8,414 nt of DNA from Rikenellaceae bacterium (GCA_020859745.1 JAJBVQ010000106.1:1-8414); one strand, 5' to 3'. Shown: positions 1 through 6,107, counted from the first letter of the stretch. A program made the numbers and translations. Notes: generated by a model not told the origin, from the sequence alone.

Positions 1-10
1 CGGCGGTGCT

Positions 11-67
11 CCCGCTTCGCGACTCGGGGCGGCCCGAGCGGCGCGCTACGCGCGCCGCAGAAGCGGG
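11..67. repeat. Perfect three-way-junction (cloverleaf) palindrome
   Basis: Three nested perfect stems are visible. The outer stem is CCCGCTTC (11-18) with GAAGCGGG (60-67). Arm one is CTCGGG (23-28) with CCCGAG (33-38), loop of 4. Arm two is CGGCGCGC (39-46) with GCGCGCCG (50-57), loop of 3. Only six bases lie unpaired at the junction (19-22 and 58-59). It is followed at 68-78 by a variant of the GTTACAGCC tail that follows other hairpins in this window, so it probably belongs to the same repeat system. It could be extruded DNA or folded RNA; no function can be read from the sequence. Confidence 0.75.
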
Positions 68-81
68 CAGTTACAACCAGA

Positions 82-114
82 GCATCCCAGCGGGATGCGC
101 TCGAAAGTTTTTTT
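82..114 (+). terminator. Possible terminator for a gene left of the window
   Basis: GCATCCC (82-88) and GGGATGC (92-98) form a perfect 7-bp stem with a 3-base loop, and a run of seven T lies at 108-114. The nine bases between stem and T-run are more than a standard intrinsic terminator has, so this is weak. It would serve a plus-strand transcript entering from the left edge. Confidence 0.25.
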
Positions 115-220
115 GGTTCTCTTTGTAAACAGTGGCTCCGTTGGGGCTTTCCCGGCTGGAGTACCCGGCAGCACCGCTGGCACCGGACTCACGGCTGGTG
201 TGGCACCAATTACCCTATTC

Positions 221-250
221 GGGCCGCCCACGCCCCCCACGGGGCGGCCC
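221..250 (-). repeat. GC-hairpin module, copy 1 (reverse orientation)
   Basis: GGGCCGCCC (221-229) pairs with GGGCGGCCC (242-250) around a 12-base loop. Read on the minus strand, the loop is identical to that of the copy at 6206-6235. The stem differs from that copy by two adjacent base-pair swaps, each compensated on the opposite arm. Confidence 0.85.
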
Positions 251-251
251 G

Positions 252-302
252 CCGCTGACGCGCAGGCGTTGCCTGTCTTGCTGGCTGTAACTACCCGATT
301 CG
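252..302 (-). repeat. 51-bp inverted repeat, left copy
   Basis: This stretch matches the reverse complement of 6108-6158 at 50 of 51 positions by direct comparison; the only difference is at base 295. It contains the minus-strand 11-mer TAGTTACAGCC (283-293). The match stops close to both ends, so it is a discrete module rather than the edge of a longer duplication. Confidence 0.9.
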
Positions 303-349
303 GGCCGCCGCCTGGGGGCGAAGCCGCAACGCGGCTTGGAGGCAGGCCC
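302..349 (-). repeat. Large double-stem palindromic module, copy 1 (reverse)
   Basis: The outer arms are GGGCCGCCGCC (302-312) and GGAGGCAGGCCC (338-349). The inner hairpin is AAGCCGC (321-327) with GCGGCTT (331-337). The outer arm carries the same unpaired base as the other copies, and one pair is a wobble. Copies lie at 451-548 (reverse) and 2504-2602 (forward). Confidence 0.8.
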
Positions 350-450
350 GGCAATCCTGCGGATTTCGCAAATAGACTCAGCGATTCCGCTATCTCAGGT
401 TCTGGCTGCGATCCCTTGGGTCACGCCGATAGGGCTGTAACTACCCCCTG

Positions 451-548
451 TTCGGGCCGCCGCCATCGGGCGAAGCGCCGAAGGCGCTTGGCGGCAGGCC
501 CGGCGACCCTGGCGAGTCGCGCTTCTCGCTCAACGACTTACTGCGGCT
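451..548 (-). repeat. Large double-stem palindromic module, copy 2 (reverse)
   Basis: The outer arms are GGGCCGCCGCC (454-464) and GGCGGCAGGCCC (490-501). The inner hairpin is AAGCGCC (473-479) with GGCGCTT (483-489). Bases 486-548 match the reverse complement of 2504-2566 at 61 of 63 positions. The inner hairpin differs from the other two copies by compensated pairs (GCC/GGC in place of CGC/GCG). Confidence 0.88.
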
Positions 549-696
549 CCGCGCTAACGCGCTCCGCCACCGCTGTAACAAACACCCGGGTTCGGCCTAG
601 CGCTGCTACCCGCTCTGCCGGATTGCAGCCCGATTTCGTGGCAAGTCCCCCTAAAACCACTGCCCCCAGAAACCGCTTCCGGCTCGGTAACAGCCG

Positions 697-2337
697 TTAA
701 AAATGAATGCCGTCACCCTTGCCCAGCCTCTCCCGGCGCGGGGTACGGTACGGCGAGCCGTCCGGCCAGCGGCACCATTTGCCCGTTGCCTTAAGCCGCG
801 GCACCTGCGCATCCATCCGCCGCAGCTCCGCCGTCAGCCGTTTTGCCATCCGTTCGCGCCGCTTCTCCTGCCTCGGATTCGTCCCGTGGTCGATCTTCTC
901 GAAAATATCCTCCCGCAGGTTGAACAGCATCGTGCGCCCCGTGTCGTAGTAATAGATCAGCTTCCAGTCCCCCATCCGGATCGCGCTGTACGGCGCGATG
1001 CCGTCCCCCGTGGCATCCCACATGTTCGGGAAATGCCACACCAGCGGCCGCCGCCGCTTCATCGCCGCATCGCCCCGCAACAGCGGGACGATGCTCTGCC
1101 CGTCGATCCGCTGCACCGTCCCGACCTTCCCCGCCTGCGCGATCTCCAGCATCGTAGGCATCAAGTCCTGGATCGTCACCGGCACCGTGCAGTGCGTGTT
1201 GCTGTCTGCGACCTGCGGCCACTCCACCATCATCGGCACCCGGACGCCCCCCTCCATCGGCGACCCCTTGCCGCTGCGCAGCGGCCAGTTCTGCGTGCCC
1301 GGCTTGCCGCCCCGCGCCCACGCCGACAGGCCGCCGTTGTCCGAAAGGAACACCACCACGGTATTCCGGTCTATCCCCTTCTCCTTCAGGTAATCCCGCA
1401 GGTCGCCCAGGCTCTTGTCCATCCCCTCCACCAGCGCCGCGTAGGCCGCCTCCTTGGGATCCATGCCCCGCGCGGCGTACTTCGGGTAGAAACGCATGTC
1501 CCGGTCCAGCGGCACATGCACCGCGTAGTGGCTCATATAGAGGAAAAAGGGCTTGTCCATCGCCAGCGCCGTGTCGATCTGCTTTTTGGCCTCGATGGTC
1601 AGCGCCTCGGTGGCGAAAATATCCTGCCCCCAGTACTCCTCCAGGTCCGGCACGGCGAACGGCGACTGCTCCGCTGCGCCGGGCACGTTGCCGAAATCGT
1701 TCTCGCCCAGATAGGAGGCCAGACCGCCCGCCGCATGGCCCGCCACATTGGCGTCGAAGCCGAGGGTCAGCGGGTCGGCCGCCGGCGTCCCGATGGCCCC
1801 GAAGTGGGCCTTGCCGACGATAATCGTCCGGTAGCCCGCTTCGCGCAGCAGCTCCGGCAGCGGGGTGACGTAGGTAGTCCGCTCCACGCCGGGCGTAGCC
1901 GAAATGCCGTTCACGCTCCACGCGGGCCACTCCACCAGCGGGCTTTCGGGATCGGGCCCCTGATCCTTGCGCAGCGTCCAGTTGGTGACGCGGTGTGCGG
2001 CTGGGTTCATGCCGGTCATCAGGCTCACACGCGAAGGCGAGCTGATGGCCGCGGCATATGCGGCGGTGAACTTGACGGCGCAGGAGGCCATCTTCTCCAT
2101 ATTGGGGGTATGGTAAGTGCGGTTCAGGGGGGTAGTGTCTTTCCAGAAGGGCTCGGAGGTGTCCTGCCACCCCATGTCGTCCACCAGGAAAAAGAGGATA
2201 TTGGGCCGCTCGCCCTGCCGCGGGGCGGGCGTGTCGGCTTTGCGGTTTTTGGCGGCGGCGGGCGACGTGAGGACGGCGGCGGCGCCGAGGGCGGTTATCA
2301 AAAGGTGATTTTTCATCCCCGGGTGTGATTTTCGCAT
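697..2337 (-). CDS. Exported sulfatase (arylsulfatase A-like, serine type)
   Basis: This is an S1-family sulfatase that removes sulfate esters, probably from a host or dietary glycan in the periplasm or at the surface. From the ATG at 2337 it has 546 residues, a normal family length. It opens with a Sec signal peptide (hydrophobic stretch about residues 11-24, AxA-type cleavage near 29). Metal-site Asp53-Asp54 lie in LVDDMG, and the sulfatase signature SSPSRVSLMTG begins at Ser99. Ser99 is the residue converted to formylglycine, so an anaerobic maturase (anSME) is needed; none is in the window. Lys176, His178, His270, Asp333-Asn334 (SDNGG) and Lys357 fit the remaining active-site positions. 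I chose 2337 for its A/T-rich leader; 2316 (ideal short signal peptide, GC-rich leader) and a TTG at 2352 are alternatives. It is divergent from rel, with no sus or glycosidase genes beside it, so the substrate and S1 subfamily stay open. Confidence 0.95.
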   Translation of the reverse strand: MRKSHPGMKNHLLITALGAAAVLTSPAAAKNRKADTPAPRQGERPNILFFLVDDMGWQDTSEPFWKDTTPLNRTYHTPNMEKMASCAVKFTAAYAAAISSPSRVSLMTGMNPAAHRVTNWTLRKDQGPDPESPLVEWPAWSVNGISATPGVERTTYVTPLPELLREAGYRTIIVGKAHFGAIGTPAADPLTLGFDANVAGHAAGGLASYLGENDFGNVPGAAEQSPFAVPDLEEYWGQDIFATEALTIEAKKQIDTALAMDKPFFLYMSHYAVHVPLDRDMRFYPKYAARGMDPKEAAYAALVEGMDKSLGDLRDYLKEKGIDRNTVVVFLSDNGGLSAWARGGKPGTQNWPLRSGKGSPMEGGVRVPMMVEWPQVADSNTHCTVPVTIQDLMPTMLEIAQAGKVGTVQRIDGQSIVPLLRGDAAMKRRRPLVWHFPNMWDATGDGIAPYSAIRMGDWKLIYYYDTGRTMLFNLREDIFEKIDHGTNPRQEKRRERMAKRLTAELRRMDAQVPRLKATGKWCRWPDGSPYRTPRRERLGKGDGIHF

Positions 2338-2424
2338 TAAATTTGAAGGCAAGTAACGAAATTTGGCGTATATTTATTGAATAAGGGGGCCGGGGCGCCC
2401 GGGAATGAGAAAGCGGGGAGCAGA

Positions 2425-2500
2425 TCCCGCGTTAGCGGCGGCGCGCCCCGTGGGGGGGGCGTGGGCGCGCCGAACCCGAGAGAGCGAGTAGCCTGGTTCC
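2425..2500 (+). repeat. Structured repeat unit B1 (head stem, GC hairpin, tail)
   Basis: The head stem is CCGC (2427-2430) with GCGG (2435-2438), loop GTTA. The main hairpin is GGCGCGCCC (2440-2448) with GGGCGCGCC (2463-2471), followed by the tail CGAACCCGAGAGAGCGAG at 2471-2488. The unit is nearly identical to 6191-6262, except that its loop has eight consecutive G where that copy has six, a tract length likely to vary by slippage. Confidence 0.88.
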
Positions 2501-2503
2501 CAA

Positions 2504-2602
2504 AGCCGCAGTAAGACGATGAGCGAGAAGCGCGACTCGCCAGGGTCGCCGGGCCTGCCGCCAAGCCGCTTTGCGGCTTCCGCCCGGGGCGGCGGCCCGA
2601 AC
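2504..2602 (+). repeat. Large double-stem palindromic module, copy 3 (forward)
   Basis: The outer arms are GGGCCTGCCGCC (2551-2562) and GGCGGCGGCCC (2588-2598), leaving one unpaired T. The inner hairpin is AAGCCGC (2563-2569) with GCGGCTT (2573-2579). It is an inverted copy of 451-548 and is followed by the tail CGAACACAAGAGAGCGAG at 2598-2615. A truncated relative, lacking the inner hairpin, lies near 5812-5847. Confidence 0.88.
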
Positions 2603-2622
2603 ACAAGAGAGCGAGAAGCCGG

Positions 2623-2717
2623 ATTCCCATGCCAATGGCGGCCTTAACTCCGGACGGCTGAAAGCCGTCGGGGGGCGGCGCAAGGCCGAACCCGAAAGAG
2701 CGAGTAGCGCGTTCCGG
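2623..2717 (+). repeat. Structured repeat unit B3
   Basis: The head stem is CCAT (2627-2630) with ATGG (2635-2638), loop GCCA. The closing stem is GGCCTT (2640-2645) with AAGGCC (2682-2687), and the inner hairpin is GACGGCT (2653-2659) with AGCCGTC (2663-2669). The tail begins at 2687. The same inner hairpin, with a different loop, occurs at 5527-5543. Confidence 0.85.
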
Positions 2718-2778
2718 GAAGGAACGCCGGGCACCCCCAAGAGGGGCAGGGGCGCCCGAAAACGAGTGAGCGAGAAGC
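2718..2778 (+). repeat. Structured repeat unit B4 (divergent)
   Basis: A shorter hairpin, GGGC (2729-2732) with GCCC (2754-2757), encloses CCCC (2734-2737) with GGGG (2743-2746). The usual tail follows at 2757-2774 (CGAAAACGAGTGAGCGAG). The stem is weaker than in the other units; membership rests mainly on the tail and on its place in the chain. Confidence 0.6.
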
Positions 2779-2900
2779 TGAGGCCCCGCGCCAGCGACCG
2801 GGCTTTCGGGCCGGAGCCTGCGCGGCCGTTGGCCGTTTTATCGGCCTGCCGACCAAGATATACGCCGCCTTATTGCGGGCCTCCGCTGCGGGAGGCTTCG

Positions 2901-3022
2901 GCCCGCGCGACCCTGACCGGTCGCAGAGGTTATGGCCGAGTCCTCGCGCCAGCGGGTCAGGCCGCAGCCACCCCGGGCGAAGGTCTGCTATCGCAGTCCT
3001 CGCTGGCTGCGGATGAAAAAAG
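2901..3022 (+). repeat. ~120-nt structured element, copy upstream of rel
   Basis: This is a direct repeat of 5651-5767. It contains the hairpin GCGACC (2907-2912) with GGTCGC (2919-2924), then the long-range stem CCGCAGCCA (2962-2970) with TGGCTGCGG (3004-3012), then a run of six A. The 83-base core 2940-3022 differs from the downstream copy by about seven substitutions and one single-base gap, with both stems kept. It lies about 130 bases before the rel start, so it could be part of the rel leader or a separate small RNA. Confidence 0.8.
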
Positions 3023-3152
3023 GCTCCGTGGAGGGCTTTTGTTGGCGGTAACTGGCGTAAGTTCCCGCGCCAGCTGTCAGTCCGGCACCGCCCCGAACGA
3101 ACAACAAAAACAGAAAATAAGATTACACCCCATATATTTTATATTTTAAACC

Positions 3153-5312
3153 ATGAGCCTATACCGAGACTTCCTGACCAGCACCCGCGCCGCATTCAGC
3201 GACGCCTCCTATAACGACATCCGCCGGGCCCTGCACACCGCCGTGCGCGCCTTGGCGGGGCAAAAACGCTACGACGGCACCCCCTTCGCCTACCACAGCG
3301 TCAAGACCGCGCAGATCGTGGCCGACGAGATCGGGCTGGGGCGCAACTCCGTGATCTCCACCCTGCTGCACGACGTGGCCCGCACCGGGCTGGCCACCCC
3401 CGAACAGATCGGCCGCGAGTACGGCCCCGAATGCGAAACCATCATCCGAGGCCTCAACAACATCTCCGAAGTCGACCCCAAGACCTCGACGCTCCAGGCC
3501 GACAACTTCCGCGAACTGATCGTCTCCTACTCCACCGACCCGCGCGTGATCCTCATCAAAATGGCCGACCGCTTAGAGGTGATGCGTTCGCTGGAGAGCT
3601 TCCCCGAACTCAAGCGCAACAAAAAATCGTGGGAGACCCTGAATCTCTACTCCCAACTGGCCCACAAGCTCGGGCTTTACGCCGTGAAATCCGAGATGGA
3701 AGACCTCTCGCTGCGGTACCTCGAACCGAAGGAGTACGCCCACATCGTGCGCAAGCTCTCCGAAGGGGCCGGCGAGCGCGAACGGTTCATCGCCGAGTTC
3801 GTGCGGCCGGTGCGCGAGCGGCTCGACGCGCTGGGGATACGCTACAAGCTCAAGAGCCGGACCAAATCGGTCTACTCCATCTGGCGCAAGATGCGCAAGC
3901 AAAAGGTGACTTTCGAGGAGGTCTACGACCTGTTCGCCATCCGCATCATCATCGACTGCCCGCCGGCCGAGGAGAAGATGCAGTGCTGGTCGGTCTACTC
4001 GGTGGTGACCGATTTCTACACCCCCAACCCGGAGCGGATGCGGGACTGGATCTCCATCCCGAAGTCGAACGGCTACGAGTCGCTGCACACCACCGTGGTA
4101 ACCCCCCAGGGGCGGTGGGTCGAGGTGCAGATCCGCACGCAGCGGATGGACGAGGTGGCCGAGCGCGGGGTGGCGGCCCACTGGCGCTACAAAGGGGTCG
4201 GGGGCGGCGGCCTGGGCAGCGAGCAATGGCTGGCGCGCCTGCGCGAGATCGTGGAGACCGCCTCGGCGACCGAGACCATCGCGGAGCGGTTCGACCTGGC
4301 CCTGAGCAGCAATGAGGTGTTCGTCTTCACGCCCACGGGCGACCTGCGCAAGCTGCCGGAGGGGGCCACCCTGCTGGACTTCGCGTTCGACATCCACTCG
4401 AACCTGGGAGCGAGCTGCACGGGGGGAAAGGTGAACGGGCGCAACGTGTCGATGCGCGAACGGCTCCGCAACGGGGACGTGGTCGAGATCACGACGTCGA
4501 AATCGCAGCGGCCCAAGGCGGGGTGGCTGGACTATGTGGTGACTTCCAAAGCCAAGGCCAAGATCAAGCAGATCCTGCGCGAGGACGAGGCCCGCAGCGC
4601 CCAGCTGGGGCGCGAGGAGCTGGAGCGCAAGGTGAAGAACTGGAAACTGCCCCTCACGATCGAGGAGGCGGTCACGGCGCTCTCCAAATACTACAAGATC
4701 AAGACGGGGTTCGAGGTCTACGCGCTGGTGGCGCAGCAACGGGTCTCGACGGCGGAGGTCAAAGAGGTGCTGACCAACTACGCGGAGGGGAACCTGCCGG
4801 CGCCGGAGACGCGTCCGCGCAAGGCCAGGGCGGAGGGCGGCCGCGATACGGGCCGGGGAGACAACTGCCTGATGATCGACGGGACGCTGGGCAACGTGGA
4901 GTACAAGCTGGCGCGGTGCTGCAACCCGATCTACGGCGACCCGGTGTTCGGCTTCGTGACCATCCACAGCGGCATCACGATCCACCGCACGGACTGCCCC
5001 AACGCGGCGCGGCTCAGGGAGCAGTACCCCTACCGGGTGCTGGGGGCGAAGTGGCGCGAGACGAGTTCGTCGGGGGCGTTCCGGGCGACGATCCGGGTGC
5101 AGGGCGACGACGTGCCGGGGCTGGCGGGACGGGTGACCGACCTGGTGTCGCAGGAGCTGAAGCTCAACATCCGCTCGATGTCGTTCGGGGCGCAGCGCGG
5201 GGTGATGGAGGGTCAGCTGTCGATCGAGGTGACCAACGCGCAGGTGGTGGACATGGTGCTCTACAAGCTCAAGAAGGTCAAGGGGGTGACCCGCGCGTTC
5301 CGGGTCAACTGA
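3153..5312 (+). CDS. relA: RelA/SpoT-family (p)ppGpp synthetase, probably hydrolase-defective
   Basis: This long RSH protein (719 residues) makes the alarmone (p)ppGpp in the cytoplasm during stringent response. In order it has an HD hydrolase domain (about 20-180), synthetase domain (about 220-345), TGS (about 387-448), a helical region, a zinc-finger-like Cys segment (Cys589, Cys590, His611, Cys615) and a C-terminal ACT domain (about 642-719). Synthetase residues look intact: YSIWRKM near 241, Asp259, GYESLHT at 307-313 and VEVQIRT at 323-329. The HD domain keeps metal ligands His48, His73-Asp74 and Asp139, but the catalytic Glu-Asp pair of the usual HDVVEDT is Arg77-Thr78, and the Asn of DRLHN is Val143, so hydrolysis is probably lost. 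The start at 3153 follows an A/T-rich leader. The gene stands alone, flanked by repeats. It could equally be named rel; a second, hydrolase-competent homologue elsewhere is expected. Confidence 0.96.
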   Translation: MSLYRDFLTSTRAAFSDASYNDIRRALHTAVRALAGQKRYDGTPFAYHSVKTAQIVADEIGLGRNSVISTLLHDVARTGLATPEQIGREYGPECETIIRGLNNISEVDPKTSTLQADNFRELIVSYSTDPRVILIKMADRLEVMRSLESFPELKRNKKSWETLNLYSQLAHKLGLYAVKSEMEDLSLRYLEPKEYAHIVRKLSEGAGERERFIAEFVRPVRERLDALGIRYKLKSRTKSVYSIWRKMRKQKVTFEEVYDLFAIRIIIDCPPAEEKMQCWSVYSVVTDFYTPNPERMRDWISIPKSNGYESLHTTVVTPQGRWVEVQIRTQRMDEVAERGVAAHWRYKGVGGGGLGSEQWLARLREIVETASATETIAERFDLALSSNEVFVFTPTGDLRKLPEGATLLDFAFDIHSNLGASCTGGKVNGRNVSMRERLRNGDVVEITTSKSQRPKAGWLDYVVTSKAKAKIKQILREDEARSAQLGREELERKVKNWKLPLTIEEAVTALSKYYKIKTGFEVYALVAQQRVSTAEVKEVLTNYAEGNLPAPETRPRKARAEGGRDTGRGDNCLMIDGTLGNVEYKLARCCNPIYGDPVFGFVTIHSGITIHRTDCPNAARLREQYPYRVLGAKWRETSSSGAFRATIRVQGDDVPGLAGRVTDLVSQELKLNIRSMSFGAQRGVMEGQLSIEVTNAQVVDMVLYKLKKVKGVTRAFRVN

Positions 5313-5406
5313 CTTTTGTTCGGGCAATTACAGCCTCACGCCCGGCGGGGGCACCGTTTACGGGCGCCGTCGGTGGTCGGGAGATGGCGACGGAATGCGA
5401 CGGGAA

Positions 5407-5500
5407 GGTTCCCGTGGCAACGGCGGCCTTGCGCGCTGGCCGCAAAGCGGCCACCCCCGAAGCGCGCAGGCCGAACACGAGAAAGCGAAAATCTGAATTT
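5407..5500 (+). repeat. Structured repeat unit C1
   Basis: The head stem is CCGT (5412-5415) with ACGG (5420-5423), loop GGCA. The main stem is stacked: GGCCT (5425-5429) with AGGCC (5468-5472), GCGCGC (5431-5436) with GCGCGC (5462-5467), and the inner hairpin TGGCCGC (5437-5443) with GCGGCCA (5447-5453). The tail follows at 5472-5489. Confidence 0.85.
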
Positions 5501-5560
5501 CCGTGACAGCGGTGACCTCTGCGCCGGACGGCTTCCAGCCGTCGGGGGGGCGCCGAAAGC
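5499..5560 (+). repeat. Structured repeat unit C1b
   Basis: The head stem is CCGT (5501-5504) with GCGG (5509-5512), loop GACA, including one wobble pair. GCGCC (5521-5525) pairs with GGCGC (5549-5553), enclosing GACGGCT (5527-5533) with AGCCGTC (5537-5543). This inner hairpin is the one in the unit at 2623-2717 with only its three-base loop changed. The usual tail is missing or decayed. Confidence 0.75.
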
Positions 5561-5650
5561 CAGGTTCCGGCGTCAGTCTCTGCCTGTCGGTATGTTTCCT
5601 GCCCAGCACCGGCGGGCGGCCTTTGGGGCCTTTGCCGGGTGTGGCTCCGG

Positions 5651-5767
5651 GCCGCGCGACCTAAAGGTCGCAGGCAAGTGAGAAAGTCCCCGCGTCAGCG
5701 GTCAGGCCGCAGCCACCCCGGGCGGAGGCCTGCTATCGCAGTCCCCGCTGGCTGCGGCGGAAAAAAG
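5651..5767 (+). repeat. ~120-nt structured element, copy downstream of rel
   Basis: This is a direct repeat of 2901-3022. It has GCGACC (5656-5661) with GGTCGC (5666-5671), where the loop is shortened from six bases to TAAA, and CCGCAGCCA (5707-5715) with TGGCTGCGG (5749-5757), followed by six A. Both stems are unchanged, while the linkers and loops differ. Confidence 0.8.
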
Positions 5768-5938
5768 TCCTCGGCAGGGTCATGGGAGTCCGGAACTATG
5801 TTAAACCGTTGAGCGAAAAGCGAGAGTCGCCGGGCCTGCCGCCAAGCAGTACATAGGGTAGTTACAGCCCGGCTGGAGTGCCCAACGGCACCGGCGGCCC
5901 GAAAGTCACGTGCCCCAGTGGTCTGTGGAAAGTTGTAA

Positions 5939-6037
5939 AGTTCCCACGCCAGTGGCGGCCTCTGCGCCGGGCCGCGAAGCGGCCGGGGGGGAGCGGCGCG
6001 AGGCCGAACCCGAAAGAGCGGACTAGCGCGTTCCGTA
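5939..6037 (+). repeat. Structured repeat unit C2
   Basis: The head stem is CCAC (5944-5947) with GTGG (5952-5955), loop GCCA. The closing stem is GGCCTC (5957-5962) with GAGGCC (6000-6005), then GCGCC (5964-5968) with GGCGC (5995-5999), and the inner hairpin GGCCGC (5970-5975) with GCGGCC (5979-5984). The tail begins at 6005. The sixth pair of the closing stem is C-G here and T-A in the unit at 2623-2717. Confidence 0.88.
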
Positions 6038-6107
6038 AGAAACGCCGGGCGGACCCGTTGGGTCTTTTGCTGGTGATTTTTAAGGATTCAAGGGGGGCCG
6101 GGGCGCC

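Larger units (their letters stand above)
1..696. other. Repeat-filled intergenic region left of the sulfatase
   Basis: I see no credible gene here. The open frames are rich in Arg, Gly, Ala and Pro, change across palindromes, and match nothing I know. The region holds the three-way-junction palindrome (11-67), a terminator-like hairpin (82-114), and a string of palindromic modules from about 217 to 600 that are reverse-oriented copies of modules found on the plus strand in the other two gaps. The stretch 600-696, between the repeats and the sulfatase stop, shows only a weak CGGCT/AGCCG hairpin (675-695) and no T-tract that would make a clear sulfatase terminator. Confidence 0.75.
2338..3152. 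other. Divergent intergenic region filled with structured repeats
   Basis: This 815-base gap lies between two diverging genes and carries no credible gene. Only the ends are A/T-rich (2338-2385 and 3100-3152), where the two promoters must lie. In between is a forward-oriented chain of palindromic units at about 2425-2500, 2504-2626, 2623-2717 and 2718-2778, then GC-rich hairpin DNA, then the roughly 120-base element at 2901-3022. A weak stem CGGCC/GGCCG followed by TTTTAT (2823-2841) could act as a plus-strand terminator. Before rel, two overlapping TATATTTT strings (3133-3140, 3140-3147) resemble the -7 element, but I find no TTTG at the right distance upstream. Confidence 0.75.

Noticed and set aside
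252..302. Integron attC sites (GTTA...TAAC motifs)
   Set aside because: The GTTACAGCC strings lack the paired R and L core sites with short cassette genes between them, and no integrase is seen.
95..700. 201-codon plus-strand open frame
   Set aside because: It runs straight across several palindromic repeats, is biased to Arg, Gly, Ala and Pro, and has no recognisable domain; GC-rich repeat DNA yields such frames by chance.
703..2328. 541-codon frame antisense to the sulfatase
   Set aside because: It is rich in His, Arg and Pro with no domain, and the opposite strand encodes an intact sulfatase with all active-site motifs.
2425..2778. CRISPR array
   Set aside because: Units vary in length, repeats are palindromic mosaics rather than constant repeats with unique spacers, and no cas genes are present.
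2901..3022. tRNA or known riboswitch
   Set aside because: There is no tRNA cloverleaf geometry, anticodon arm or CCA end, and I cannot match it to any riboswitch core I know.
2571..3149. 192-codon plus-strand frame before rel
   Set aside because: It covers three repeat units and the structured direct repeat; its translation is low-complexity and would not be conserved between repeat copies.
3573..5327. 584-codon frame antisense to rel
   Set aside because: It is a shadow of the RelA/SpoT gene in GC-rich DNA, with no domain of its own.
4523..5506. 327-codon second frame inside rel
   Set aside because: It is rich in Gly, Ala, Gln and Arg and overlaps the TGS-to-ACT region of rel, which is intact in its own frame.
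5316..5681. 121-codon frame after rel
   Set aside because: It lies wholly in structured repeats and has no family resemblance.
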